A stretch of DNA of 64,000 bases, taken from the NCBI GenBank assembly GCA_949752745.1, contig OX457025.1, positions 99,497,587 to 99,561,586 of the forward strand, read 5' to 3'. The notes under the pieces are model-generated. The model searched no databases and was not told the origin of the DNA. It saw only the letters and a list, made by a program, of their open reading frames with translations. The position numbers and the translations under genes are program-made. This document shows, piece by piece, positions 53,201 to 58,067 of the stretch. Every line of letters begins with the position of its first letter. The first letter of the stretch is position 1. The stretch is from Protula sp. h YS-2021 (taxonomy: Eukaryota > Annelida > Polychaeta > Sabellida > Serpulidae).

Positions 53201-56200
53201 TAAAATTCCTTGAGCCACTTTACTTTGCAAATCTACCCTCGCTCTCCTCTCCAATGCCCCCCCCCCCCTCCCCCCATCCCATCTCGAACCTCTGCTGCAC
53301 GCGGCCTTTCACTTCTGTCAGTTCCGGTCAAGATCACACTTTGAAATTCGAGCAATAACAATTAAGCGCATTAAGTGTACTAATTTCATACACTGATTCC
53401 TGCCATACCTTTTTTGTTCAACAACATTGCTAAACCTCTCTTAACTGCGTAAGTCTAAGGTCCCGTTTAAACGGGGAACAGAACAACTGAACCGTAGGAC
53501 TAATCCTCCCGAGGACAACTGCCCCCTCCCCCTGAACCATTCCCAAACCATTCTGGTAAACTATTTTTAGAACCAATCAACATAGAATTTTCTCCGTCGT
53601 TTATTTTCAATTCCTGGGAATGCCGCACCAGAAACTTCATTATTCTACTGGCAACAAAAAGAAACTTCATTATTCTACTGGCAACAAAAAGCACAACTGA
53701 CAGAATTTTTTCATTATATTGATTACAACATTACCACATATACACTTAATTCTTTGATTGTTTAAATTACAGCGAATAAATAGGTCGTTATTTTAAATAG
53801 CAACTTATATGTTGATTGATTTGGGGGGAGGGGTATTCTGTAATTGCAAATTCACACTTGGCGTATATACGATGAACCGGGTTCGTTGCAATTAGCGGCG
53901 AAGTCAGACGTGTTTGTCTGGAGTTGTGGATCTCAAAACCTTCTGCGCAAACCGCAAAATATTGGACTGCGTAGGGATTACTCGCAATATTCAGTTCTTA
54001 GGACAGTGCATACGATTCAGCAAAAATGAACTTCGTTCTCGAGTACAGAGTATTCGAAAGTGGAAGTCCTATTCATTTTGATTAATTTTGATTAATAAAT
54101 CAGAGTTCAGTGCACGGTATTCTGATTGTAGTGATTTTACATTCCAAAAGGAAATGAATACCTTCAGTTGTAACGGTCTGGGGATCACCCGAGGGGCAAT
54201 TGCCCTACGTGGGCAGTTGTTCCCCGGGTAATTGCCATGGCGGTAGTCCCGGGGGAGGGGGCAACTGTCCAGACGAGAAATGTCCTAGACCAATTTAAAT
54301 CATACTCAGCATGCTTGCAATTCAATGCGCGGCACACGACGCCTAATATTGGCTGATAATCAATACGTAAGTTCCCAGATCCATGGCCTAGTTCACCGAG
54401 GGGTAGCCAATTATTTGCATGTAAAGGAACAATGACTGAGCTTGTTTGTCTGAGATATATATTACGGGTGTGACGACGGTACGCCACTCTCATGGTTTGA
54501 TAAACTTCAATTATGCGGTTCGATTTTTCGGTACGATTTTTCAAAACTCGTTAAAATTTTGCCGAAATTGTATAAAATTTGTATTTAGCTGAATATTTAC
54601 CGTACAACACAGCTGACACTGCCTTTTAGCTATGTGACTTGAAAAAGAAACACCAGTTTATGATATTTATAGTGCTCAAATTAGAGACATTTTTTTTCAA
54701 AATAAAGCATCGTTCCTTTACCCTTTATTCGGTTAGGAAGCACCCAAACAAGGAGACCTAATAATGATTTTATCAGCCCACCGCCGCCGCGTAGCGATGG
54801 ACTACATTACTCAGGTTTGCCCGTGTGTCTGTCGAAATATGAGGAATATGAATTTGTGTAGTCTGTATCTGAAGCACGGGGGCGAATACAGTTGCCGTGC
54901 ATATGCCAAAATGTTCCCTACCATTTGTGTATATGTAAGAAGTTTTTTTCGTGTCGACACGTCCACCCGCTTGTCTATGAAGGGTTATTATGCATGCTGC
55001 AGCTCATAAAATTATTTTACTATAAATAACAAGGGGCTCAGTTTTAATAAGAAATGTCCCTGAATTTTCATTAAATATTTAAAAAGTCCGAGACACCACT
55101 ATTAAGCATAATATGCCAATTAACAATGAATACGTATTATTTCGCATCGCCGAGCTTACAATTAAGTTAAAGTATATCACATAACAAACACTGCAGTTTT
55201 GTCTTAAGTTTAAGTATATCACATTGCAGTCATAAAAGTTTTTAACATAAGAACATCTACAGTGTTTCTTAATTATAACCCCATAAACAAAATACCTTTA
55301 ACATGTTACAAAAAGCTTAAAATCTTGAATTACACTTAGGAAACAGAACGTTACTGTTGCTAAGGAAACAGTTGATATTAAAATGTCAAGTGATAACTTG
55401 ACATATTTTTCTCTAAAAAGAACAAAGTGTCAGCATGCTGAGGTTTTATAGTTGGCAGTACCTTATTTTATAGTTGTTCACTATCAGTGAAAACTTCAAC
55501 TTAAAAATATAATAGATGATAATAATAAAAAATATAAAAATTGCTAAAATAATTTTAAAAACCCGAAAATGATTTTTTCTTAACCAAACCGAACCGCAAA
55601 ATCGCGGTCGGTTCTCGGTAACGGTACAGACCGTAACACCTAACCACTGTGGACACCATAAACACAAACATTAGGAAGTACAATAGAGTCAAAATTTAAG
55701 AGAAATGAATTCAACAAATTTACCTACAAAAAGATTTACAGAAGGTATAATTTTCTTACAATCCAAATGTAAGTAATTGTATTGTTTGTTACTTAGATTC
55801 TAAATAAGGGATAAATCATTAGTAGGTTAGAACTTCTATGTGTGTGTGCGTTTTTTTTTTAAGAACCGGTAGTTCATTACAATAATTTACGAAAACTGGA
55901 CACTGGTTTCGGGCATAAATTCCCCGTCGGGCCAGTACTTTTTAGGCACAACGCAATTTAAGGGGTCCATGCATAAACCTGATAACTGCACTTATCAGCA
56001 GTGGAGAAAAACGCGTTTTAAGTTTGAGATTTTAGTAACACAGGTTTTTCCGAGCGCATTTTCCTAAAAAATGTCCACTTGTAATCGGTTTCGAGGTGTA
56101 AGTCTTATATATGTGATAGAACAGATGCCAAGAAATACCGTAGTGGAAATAGTGCATTTTTCTGATAAGTGGAGTTATCAAGTTTATGCATGGACCCCTT

Positions 56201-56631
56201 CAATTGCTAAGTGAAACCTCGGTATCTCAAAGTTGTGGAGACCGGAAAATTACTTCGAAGTGACTCGGAAAATTACTTCGAAGTGACTGGAGTTCCAGAT
56301 AACGAGACTCTAGTGTCTTGTTTAAAAAAAGAATTGTGAAGCAATTAAGAAAAAACAGGTATTTTTGTAGGCTATTCCGGAATAGACTACCGATAAATCA
56401 AACATCGTCATGCTTCGTGATTGTGGCATGAAACGGTAAAAATAATCCTCGGTTAACAGATCATAATTATTCTCGTCCATATCTTTGAAAATAAATACAA
56501 AGTTTTGTGCATTAATGCTCTACTGATCTTCGGCATAACAGAAAAGTGGTGGTTAAAAGATAAGAAGTCCTGTCCGAAAAAATAATCGGCCAACCATTAA
56601 CCTGGACCGCCCGCCAGTTTTTATGTTTTTT

Positions 56632-56668
<37 letters not shown>

Positions 56669-57487
56669 TTACTTAAAAGCTCTAACTGCTTTGCCTGTTG
56701 ACAGTATACAAGTTTTTCACATCTGAATGAATTTCATTAAGTTGTATCTCTGGTTAGATCGATATTTTAAAAGCGCGATCCACCACCTATTTTATCTGCC
56801 ACTCTCTCTTTTCCCAGAAATCAGGCTTTCCGTGCAGCAAGTAATTTCCTTAAGGCCTTTTTTAGTTTCCTGGGATATCGCGGTGAAATGCTTATTAAAT
56901 GTCAACAGAAGCCTATTTTACCATTTTATACTATTACCCGCGAAGCAAAACCTGCTCACACAATTCTAGAAAAAGCGCAAAAACCCAAAAAAATAGGAGA
57001 AAGTGTGATTTCCAGGATACACTTATTATCCGGATTTGACGAAGTTACCGGTATAAGCGGTTAAGCCCTAGGTTGATGGTATAATTTTCTCTTCATGAGA
57101 TATGACCTAACGCAAACTGTGTAAATATAAGAGTAAAAGCCTATATTTTTCATATAACAAGCGAAAATTCGCAAATAAACACTGAAGTTATTGTTAAAAA
57201 AACGCTAAAAACTGGCGGACAGGAAATAAAATTATCAGGAAATCGGAACTAAAAACTAACACAGTACCAAGACCAAACGCGTACCAAGCTGAACGTAAAA
57301 AAACCAAGCATTGAAAAAATATATATACAAGATTTACAGAATGTACAATTTTCTTACAATCCAAATGTTTCTTCTTTGGACCCATCACTTCCTCAGTCGT
57401 TGCTTTGCAAACCGACTTCGCCAAACCCTGACCAGAAATGCTGTGCTTAGCAGCTGTAATACGATCTTGTATACTCTGTCCAGACAT
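14516..57487 (-). CDS. PICALM: AP180/CALM-family clathrin assembly protein, whole gene (25 exon positions, exon 7 in two versions)
   Basis: Endocytic adaptor that binds PI(4,5)P2 and SNAREs with its ANTH domain, and clathrin, AP-2 and EH proteins with its tail, at coated pits on the plasma membrane. Spliced CDS: 57358-57487, 50143-50285, 47671-47746, 47012-47114, 46135-46231, 44654-44765, then 43496-43602 or 41382-41488, 40838-40879, 40141-40220, 38872-39007, 37163-37183, 35037-35160, 34369-34521, 33412-33567, 32479-32643, 30655-31155, 29490-29549, 28673-28732, 28167-28418, 27647-27820, 24734-24902, 20470-20569, 19289-19390, 15400-15438, 14516-14653. These sum to 3240 nt (1079 residues) with consistent phases. 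Residues 1-290 match the CALM ANTH domain almost without gaps, including the lysine patch [10 protein letters not shown]. The tail has the family's [11 protein letters not shown] and [10 protein letters not shown] blocks. Human PICALM is about 650 residues, so the full form here is longer because of extra cassette exons. The gene symbol is by family; invertebrates usually have one gene ancestral to PICALM and SNAP91. Splicing is predicted, not observed. Confidence 0.93.
14703..14978. repeat. 21-bp minisatellite, about 12 units
   Basis: The unit is gtacgtaattgtgtgggcatt. The period is a multiple of three, so it is open on both strands. It lies just upstream of the last exon. Confidence 0.96.
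15144..15278. repeat. Inverted repeat with 40-bp arms
   Basis: Arms at 15144-15183 and 15239-15278 are complementary with two mismatches; the spacer is 55 nt. The left arm starts aaatgttcggtgctgg. It could be a small fold-back element or a transcribed hairpin. It lies in the last intron, about 120 bp past exon 24. Confidence 0.85.
15400..15438 (-). CDS. PICALM: Exon 24: 13-residue exon
   Basis: gttacag|GGTAAC...CCGATG|gtaagt encodes [13 protein letters not shown], phase 0 at both ends, so it is skippable. The Met/Pro-rich style matches exons 23 and 25. Confidence 0.85.
15855..16045. repeat. Degenerate ATGTCAC-type repeat
   Basis: Roughly 20-bp units of tttatgtcacattatgttac, heavily diverged. 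Confidence 0.8.
16468..16686. repeat. 15-bp minisatellite, about 14 units
   Basis: The unit is cacatgctgacatcg. Confidence 0.96.
17080..17450. repeat. About 42-bp minisatellite, 8-9 units
   Basis: The unit is cacgtgaccagcgtcagaac followed by acagaaaacatagcagtgttga. Confidence 0.92.
17777..18661. repeat. 30-bp minisatellite, about 29 units
   Basis: The unit is tctccaggattcagcaacac followed by aacaacgtca. It is open in both strands ([10 protein letters not shown] and [10 protein letters not shown]) because the period is a multiple of three. It is in intron 23. Confidence 0.97.
19289..19390 (-). CDS. PICALM: Exon 23: Gln/Tyr/Pro-rich tail exon
   Basis: Residues 988-1021, phase 0 at both ends. 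The acceptor ttgcag|AAAGCA and donor GGCTAT|gtacgc give [20 protein letters not shown], then [14 protein letters not shown] poly-G run at 19263-19279 lies just past the donor. Confidence 0.87.
19560..19790. repeat. Degenerate repeat of catgcgcaccctgggacgtg
   Basis: Seven to eight irregular units of about 25 bp, in intron 22. Confidence 0.8.
20470..20569 (-). CDS. PICALM: Exon 22: conserved [10 protein letters not shown] tail block
   Basis: Residues 954-987. The acceptor taccag|GACAAA and donor CCCATG|gttagt give [20 protein letters not shown], then [13 protein letters not shown]. It matches [22 protein letters not shown], giving strong family support for the C-terminal part. Confidence 0.95.
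20865..23065. repeat. 51-bp minisatellite, about 43 units
   Basis: The unit is acttgcgttgatgcgcggtt followed by cgcatttcggaccagtgcgc and atgtttattta, with 10-20% divergence between units. The 51-bp period is a multiple of three, so it stays open for up to 197 codons, but this is a repeat artefact. Confidence 0.96.
23090..24375. repeat. About 145-bp satellite, 9 units
   Basis: Each unit has a gatgcattttgaa-like start, a T-rich stretch, cgactaaaaaagcacaagcc, gtatgcacgaccc and aaaaataaatgacatcg. Spacing of the start motif is 126-162 bp. It ends at 24375 before gcgaactaactaactaacta. It is in intron 21 beside the 51-bp array. Confidence 0.9.
24734..24902 (-). CDS. PICALM: Exon 21: conserved CALM tail block
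   Basis: Residues 899-953 plus 2 nt. The acceptor tgcacag|GGTTCG and donor ATCAA|gtaagc give [16 protein letters not shown], later [20 protein letters not shown]. This matches the CALM blocks GGFDELGGLL and DDLDSSLANLVGNL, so it anchors the tail alignment. Confidence 0.93.
24903..26887 (-). other. Intron 20, distal part
   Basis: Contains a poly-A run (25531-25552), an (AAAT)n-like run (about 26128-26155) and an irregular repeat of ttagaatcacgcagtttctt at 26445-26595. No exon was recognised. Confidence 0.55.
26888..27100. repeat. 57-bp repeat carrying GTCACGTGAC palindromes
   Basis: Four copies of GTCACGTGAC at 26908-26917, 26963-26972, 27020-27029 and 27077-27086, within a unit reading gactgctgtacaatcatttc and accggtctccacgtgacctc. 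It is in intron 20. Confidence 0.9.
27647..27820 (-). CDS. PICALM: Exon 20: tail exon
   Basis: Residues 841-897, phase 1 at both ends. The acceptor cacaag|TCGGCT and donor TCCAG|gtttgc give [20 protein letters not shown], then a Pro/Ala/Thr-rich stretch. The first codon is split, so the residue depends on which upstream exon is joined (Phe after exon 19, Val after exons ending in G). Confidence 0.77.
28167..28418 (-). CDS. PICALM: Exon 19: Ala/Pro-rich tail exon
   Basis: Residues 757-839, phase 1 at both ends if the donor CGTCGT|gtatgt is used. The acceptor is gcgcag|GTCTCG. It encodes [20 protein letters not shown], then [18 protein letters not shown]. The GLEGLDF and GLEDLDA repeats are typical tail-type acidic hydrophobic motifs. 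The donor choice is the least certain boundary. Confidence 0.8.
28673..28732 (-). CDS. PICALM: Exon 18: 60-nt cassette
   Basis: atttctag|CTGGTT...TTGGCG|gtatgc encodes [19 protein letters not shown], phase 1 at both ends, and the same length as exon 17. The Gly-Leu start recurs in exons 13 and 20, and exon 19 starts Leu-Glu-Gly-Leu after its split Gly, suggesting related cassettes. Confidence 0.7.
29490..29549 (-). CDS. PICALM: Exon 17: 60-nt cassette
   Basis: ttgacaag|CTTGCC...CCTCAG|gttact encodes [19 protein letters not shown], phase 1 at both ends. The acceptor is weak (no long pyrimidine run), so it may be skipped often. Support is from phase fit and GC-rich coding character. Confidence 0.6.
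29550..30654 (-). other. Intron 16
   Basis: About 1.1 kb. I see no repeats beyond short A runs, and no further exon-like segment. Confidence 0.5.
30655..31155 (-). CDS. PICALM: Exon 16: large 501-nt tail exon with DPF and DLL motifs
   Basis: Residues 550-715, phase 1 at both ends. The acceptor gctgcag|ACTTCC and donor GAGACAG|gtatct. It starts [20 protein letters not shown], so it has a DPF motif that binds the AP-2 appendage. The middle is Pro/Ala/Gly-rich and acidic, and the exon ends [12 protein letters not shown], a second DLL-type clathrin motif. It is much more GC-rich than the surrounding intron. It has no direct counterpart in the shorter vertebrate PICALM tail and is larger than any other exon here. 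It may be neuronal or optional, as long AP180 isoforms are. Confidence 0.86.
31695..31800. repeat. 18-bp tandem repeat, about 5 units
   Basis: The unit is cgggttataacgacatat, in the intron between exons 15 and 16. A poly-G run of about 18 lies at 31881-31898. Confidence 0.88.
32479..32643 (-). CDS. PICALM: Exon 15: Met/Ala-rich tail exon with DLFDL motif
   Basis: Phase 1 at both ends, residues 495-548. The acceptor gttgtag|GGAGC and donor CTCAG|gtttgt give [20 protein letters not shown], then repeated NGMAPA and PAMSAM. DLF and LFDL are AP-2/clathrin-type short motifs. The low-complexity Met-rich part has no closer homologue I recognise. Confidence 0.83.
33412..33567 (-). CDS. PICALM: Exon 14: tail exon
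   Basis: Phase 1 at both ends, residues 443-493. The acceptor caatag|CTAGTG and donor GCAAG|gtaacc give [20 protein letters not shown], then [19 protein letters not shown]. Phe-rich spacing suggests an adaptor-binding segment, but no exact DPF or NPF is present. Three imperfect repeats of accatggt/gccatggc follow the donor (33355-33411). Confidence 0.8.
34369..34521 (-). CDS. PICALM: Exon 13: tail exon with NPF motif
   Basis: Residues 392-441, phase 1 at both ends. The acceptor ctgcag|GTTTGG and donor CCAG|gtaagc give [20 protein letters not shown] and later [15 protein letters not shown] binds EH domains of endocytic partners (Eps15 type), which is established for the motif and inferred here. 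Confidence 0.86.
34800..34985 (-). repeat. Degenerate copies of the exon 12 donor end
   Basis: 34941-34975 (ctttacgtaggaaatcagcg then aggtcactgct) and 34870-34917 (tatacctagtatatagtttt then tgttcggcttg) resemble 35031-35079, the true exon end. On the minus strand both keep a potential donor (CTAC|gtaaag and CTAG|gtatac). A weaker fourth copy may lie at about 34805-34840. Confidence 0.7.
35037..35160 (-). CDS. PICALM: Exon 12: Ala-rich linker with DLL clathrin-type motif
   Basis: Residues 350-390. The acceptor gacag|GACAAG and donor CTAG|gtgaag give [20 protein letters not shown], an Ala/Pro stretch, then SSDLNDLLG. The DLNDLL ending is the kind of short motif that AP180 tails use to bind clathrin. 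Two or three degraded copies of its donor end lie downstream in the intron. From here on exons end in phase 1. Confidence 0.87.
35161..36373 (-). other. Intron sequence without recognisable genes
   Basis: The near part of the intron between exons 11 and 12. AT-rich. A polypurine run at 35852-35868 is the only low-complexity feature. I see no exon that matches the protein family. Confidence 0.5.
36374..36681. repeat. Two direct copies of a 154-bp unit
   Basis: catcataaacaatttgaaaa starts at about 36374 and again at about 36528, with the following ~150 bp nearly identical, including ttcggttcggactgatccga and the run of T. It is in intron 11. Confidence 0.9.
37163..37183 (-). CDS. PICALM: Exon 11: candidate 21-nt microexon with GC donor
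   Basis: tttttcag|ACATCT...TCCGAG|gcaagt encodes TSSPTSE, phase 0 at both ends, between exon 10 (ends phase 0) and exon 12 (starts phase 0). The donor would be GC rather than GT, with otherwise good consensus. Skipping it keeps the frame. Without transcripts this remains a plausible candidate only. Confidence 0.4.
37795..37832. repeat. Poly-G run
   Basis: About 30 nearly uninterrupted G on the plus strand, C on the transcribed strand sense. Confidence 0.85.
38395..38665. repeat. About 25-bp degenerate minisatellite
   Basis: Repeats of aaaacgtcacttcctgtagcgtactg with a longer duplicated segment (agctggaaaacggtatcaag twice). It is in the intron after exon 10. Confidence 0.8.
38872..39007 (-). 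CDS. PICALM: Exon 10: linker with charged coiled-coil segment
   Basis: Residues 297-342. The acceptor aatgacag|GGGTTCC and donor GAAAAG|gtaaac give [20 protein letters not shown], then [20 protein letters not shown], ending YEK. The Glu/Lys/Arg-rich end corresponds to the charged helix (EEEQARLKALKEQ) after the ANTH domain of CALM. Its 5' half is duplicated in the neighbouring intron. Confidence 0.88.
39008..39520 (-). repeat. Tandem copies of the exon 10 acceptor and 5' exon half
   Basis: Two good copies (about 39056-39155 and 39175-39275), one shortened copy (about 39316-39380) and a more diverged one (about 39395-39515) lie upstream of exon 10 in transcript order. Good copies have the acceptor at 39131 and 39252 with tgacag or tgaaatgacag context, then GGGTTCCAAGCC and the coding for [16 protein letters not shown] sequence. 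C-rich runs separate them. Confidence 0.9.
39657..39947. repeat. 28-bp minisatellite, about 10 units
   Basis: The unit is gattccaaataaaggtgaa followed by ccggttcta, nearly perfect. It is in the intron between exons 9 and 10. Confidence 0.95.
40141..40220 (-). CDS. PICALM: Exon 9: end of ANTH domain
   Basis: Residues 271-296 plus 2 nt. The acceptor atttcag|GCGCCG and donor GAAAA|gtaagtg give [20 protein letters not shown], matching [24 protein letters not shown]. It then becomes Lys-rich. Confidence 0.95.
40221..40837 (-). other. Intron 8, possible decayed interspersed repeat
   Basis: The segment from about 40390 to 40800 reads like an old dispersed repeat, with phrases such as ttatccgtgt-like text, tagccgtgtgtaaaatttcaaaacaatccgac and catacggacagaag. 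Some of this echoes the repeat at 5.0-5.6 kb (tcacgg...gacggac style), but no coding remnant was found. Confidence 0.25.
40838..40879 (-). CDS. PICALM: Exon 8: 14-residue ANTH exon
   Basis: Residues 257-270, [14 protein letters not shown]. The acceptor is atttcag|AGCGTAG and the donor is GCAAAG|gtaagtga. It matches CALM QVGIDRGDIPDLSQ and is phase 0 at both ends. The (AT)n stretch at 40913-40937 lies just upstream in the intron. Confidence 0.94.
41216..41290. repeat. (CTTT)n microsatellite and T-rich tract
   Basis: Runs of ctttctttctttctttc followed by T-rich sequence lie in the intron just past exon 7b. Confidence 0.85.
41382..41488 (-). CDS. PICALM: Exon 7b: alternative ANTH helix exon, AT-rich version
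   Basis: Exactly 107 nt. The acceptor tctgtgcag|AAAAATAC and donor GCCGAG|gtaatt give residues 221-256: [15 protein letters not shown], then [10 protein letters not shown], then CAEFLKVAE. This version is closer to vertebrate CALM (EKYFDM, EFLKVAE) than 7a. Phases match those of 7a, so either joins exon 6 to exon 8. It has no internal stop or indel, so it looks functional rather than a relic. Confidence 0.93.
41489..43495 (-). other. Intron between exons 7a and 7b
   Basis: About 2 kb, AT-rich, with a T-rich low-complexity run at 42670-42739 and another around 43190-43225. A palindromic AT segment (taattatatt twice) lies at 41859-41890. No further copy of exon 7 was found. Its only clear role is to separate the two alternative exons. 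Confidence 0.6.
43496..43602 (-). CDS. PICALM: Exon 7a: alternative ANTH helix exon, GC-rich version
   Basis: Exactly 107 nt. The acceptor cgttccag|AGAAG and donor GCCGAG|gtagcc give residues 221-256: [15 protein letters not shown], then [10 protein letters not shown], then CGKFFKVAE. It aligns over its full length to CALM EKYFDMKKNQCKEGLDIYKKF. It is 20 of 36 residues identical to exon 7b, with the same start and end phase. It keeps the Met equivalent to human CALM Met244. Including both 7a and 7b would shift the frame, so they should be mutually exclusive. Its codons are GC-rich, unlike 7b. Confidence 0.93.
43774..43977. mobile_element. About 204-bp MITE-like element, hAT-type CAGGGCT ends
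   Basis: It begins cagggcttcacattaacg and ends with agccctg, whose complement is cagggct. The flanks atgacgc and atggcgt could be a decayed target duplication. There is no coding capacity. It is in the intron between exons 6 and 7a. Moderate call based on termini only. Confidence 0.4.
44654..44765 (-). CDS. PICALM: Exon 6: ANTH domain
   Basis: Residues 184-220 plus 1 nt. The acceptor tttcag|GTAACC and donor TTATTAG|gtgagt give [20 protein letters not shown] and end in NDGIINLL. The final G pairs with AG or AA at the start of exon 7a or 7b to make Glu221, the family INLLEKYF. The Leu before Glu221 corresponds to human CALM Leu219, a SNARE-contact residue. Confidence 0.96.
44766..45640 (-). 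repeat. 40-bp minisatellite (about 21 units) starting at the exon 6 acceptor
   Basis: Plus-strand unit: gtcactcacaggcttccgtc followed by aaaacataaaccatcatgct. The array begins directly at the exon: the acceptor flank gtttatgtttcag is the first, diverged unit (gaaacataaaccaccacgcagtcag on the plus strand). It fills most of the near part of intron 5 and ends next to a (TTA)n microsatellite at about 45675-45716. Confidence 0.88.
46135..46231 (-). CDS. PICALM: Exon 5: ANTH domain
   Basis: Residues 151-183. The acceptor tttgcag|CAAGC and donor TTTGAT|gtgagt give [20 protein letters not shown] and end in LVEFD, matching CALM ADGVMRTMNTEKLLKTVP...LLDFN with one inserted residue. Confidence 0.94.
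46232..47011 (-). other. Intron 4
   Basis: About 780 bp with A-rich low-complexity sequence at 46451-46527. Nothing else recognised. Confidence 0.55.
47012..47114 (-). CDS. PICALM: Exon 4: ANTH domain
   Basis: Residues 117-150 and 2 nt of 151. The acceptor gcag|GTTACG and donor CGCGG|gtaagtg give [19 protein letters not shown]..., almost identical to CALM GYDMSTFIRRYSRYLNEKA, and the exon ends FDFCKVKRG. Confidence 0.96.
47671..47746 (-). CDS. PICALM: Exon 3: ANTH domain
   Basis: Residues 92-116 plus 1 nt. The acceptor gttgcag|CGG and donor TTCAAG|gtgata give [10 protein letters not shown]...[10 protein letters not shown], matching CALM RFIQYLASRN...SNFLDKSGLQ. The exon's 5' two-thirds, together with its acceptor, is copied three more times upstream (47862-48209), but only this copy has the complete 3' end and a donor. 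Confidence 0.95.
47747..48295 (-). repeat. Three truncated tandem copies of the exon 3 acceptor and exon body
   Basis: Units of about 140-165 bp. Exon-like parts end at acceptor positions 47911, 48072 and 48209 (the true exon ends at 47746). Each copy keeps tgttgcag|CG and about 50 nt encoding forms of [16 protein letters not shown], then diverges where FIDKTGVQG should follow. Copies are separated by C runs of 10-17 nt on the plus strand, which are G runs in the pre-mRNA. Confidence 0.9.
48300..49560 (-). other. Intron 2, unique part
   Basis: Between the exon 3 copies and the exon 2 array. AT-rich with a short poly-A at 49491-49505. No exon recognised. Confidence 0.5.
49565..50142 (-). repeat. 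52-bp minisatellite made of the exon 2 donor boundary, 11 extra copies
   Basis: About eleven head-to-tail units follow exon 2 in transcript order. Each unit repeats about 30 nt of the exon end (encoding [10 protein letters not shown] or degraded forms), the splice donor and about 22 nt of intron containing tttcttccatact. Many units keep a usable GAG|gtgag-type donor. The segment 50046-50172, which includes the true exon end, is nearly identical (one difference seen) to 49787-49912. Confidence 0.92.
50143..50285 (-). CDS. PICALM: Exon 2: ANTH domain helices
   Basis: Residues 44-91. The acceptor ttttgtag|AT joins to exon 1 in phase 1, and the donor is AATGAG|gtgagc. It encodes family motifs LIQCTHE, NIPQLA-like SIPQLAN and WVIVFKSL, and ends NYGNE, which corresponds to VYGNE in CALM. 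The last 30 nt and the donor are the first unit of a 52-bp minisatellite running into the following intron. Confidence 0.95.
50456..50645. mobile_element. 190-bp MITE, hAT-like termini
   Basis: The ends are a 17-bp inverted repeat: acagggttgagacttcg on the left, and the complement of acagggttgcgacttcg on the right (one mismatch). CAGGGTTG termini are common in hAT-type non-autonomous elements. There is no coding capacity and no convincing 8-bp target duplication, because the flanks are C-rich. It sits in intron 1 about 170 bp upstream of exon 2. Confidence 0.5.
50980..52150. repeat. 29-bp minisatellite, about 39 units
   Basis: The unit is gtgacacccgtggtaattaa followed by gcctgtatt, nearly uniform with recurring variants (ggaatgt, gtaatgt). 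No spacers, so it is not a CRISPR array. It is in intron 1. Confidence 0.97.
52150..55731 (-). other. Intron 1, middle part
   Basis: No exon recognised. Contains a 30-bp direct duplication (53630-53690, aaacttcattattctactgg), C-rich runs at about 52428-52455 and 53258-53275, and AT-rich unique DNA. An upstream noncoding exon cannot be ruled out. Confidence 0.5.
55732..55770 (-). repeat. Dispersed copy of the exon 1 donor boundary
   Basis: 39 nt with only two differences from 57330-57368, which spans the end of exon 1 and its splice donor. It includes CATTTGGATT|gtaagaaaat in the same orientation, 1.6 kb into intron 1. Confidence 0.9.
55954..56206. mobile_element. About 250-bp MITE-like element with 45-bp terminal inverted repeats
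   Basis: The left end at 55954-55998 contains aaggggtccatgcataaacc and tgataactgcacttatcag. The right end at about 56162-56206 is its inverted copy with a few mismatches. No coding capacity. It is in intron 1. Confidence 0.7.
57358..57487 (-). CDS. PICALM: Exon 1: start codon and ANTH N-terminus with PIP2-binding lysines
   Basis: Residues 1-43 plus 1 nt of codon 44. The start ATG has A at -3, and the N-terminus [16 protein letters not shown] aligns without gaps to the start of vertebrate CALM. Lys28 and the MGPKKKHLD patch (Lys38-40) correspond to the phosphoinositide-binding residues of the ANTH domain. The exon ends CATTTGGATT|gtaag, and joining to exon 2 restores the Tyr of the family motif LDYLIQC. 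A near copy of this donor boundary lies in the intron at 55732-55770. Confidence 0.93.
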
Positions 57488-57629
57488 TTTTATAATTGTA
57501 TTATTTTCACAAAAACAATATATAAGTATGAAGGGGTCTATTCCCCCACAATTAACATAGGAAATGTCCCTTTAAATATTAAAAGGGGGTGGTATCTTGC
57601 CACTGCAAAAATGGCGAATGTTATGGTTG

Positions 57630-57639
57630 GTCACGTGAC
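57630..57639. promoter_or_regulatory. GTCACGTGAC palindrome upstream of start codon
   Basis: A perfect 10-bp CLEAR-type E-box, 143 bp upstream of the ATG. This is the consensus recognised by TFEB/MITF-family and other bHLH factors. A YY1-like aaaaatggcg lies at 57607-57616. Site function is inferred. Confidence 0.4.
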
Positions 57640-57923
57640 ATGAACATAAGGGACCGTTGATTTTTACAATCCTGTCAGTGTAGAGCAATGGTCTGTAAAC
57701 GTATAGACAAGGCTTTTCATAATTATAGATCAATCTTTACACAGTGACGAATATTAAACAAACATTGATATTAAACCTATTTCAGTTCTTGCTACCTATG
57801 AAGTACATTTTATATTTGAATCATTTCCGCACAAATAAAGTAATTTTTGATATAGAATTCTCTCAAACTATCAATAATTTTGTAAACATTTCGAATTGTT
57901 TGATTTATTCATCTGAACACAGA

Positions 57924-58067
<144 letters not shown>

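Noticed and set aside
57194..57357. Extension of the first coding exon past 57358
   Set aside because: Reading continues without a stop into [14 protein letters not shown], but the donor at 57358/57357 restores the conserved LDYLIQC with exon 2, so the extension is intronic.
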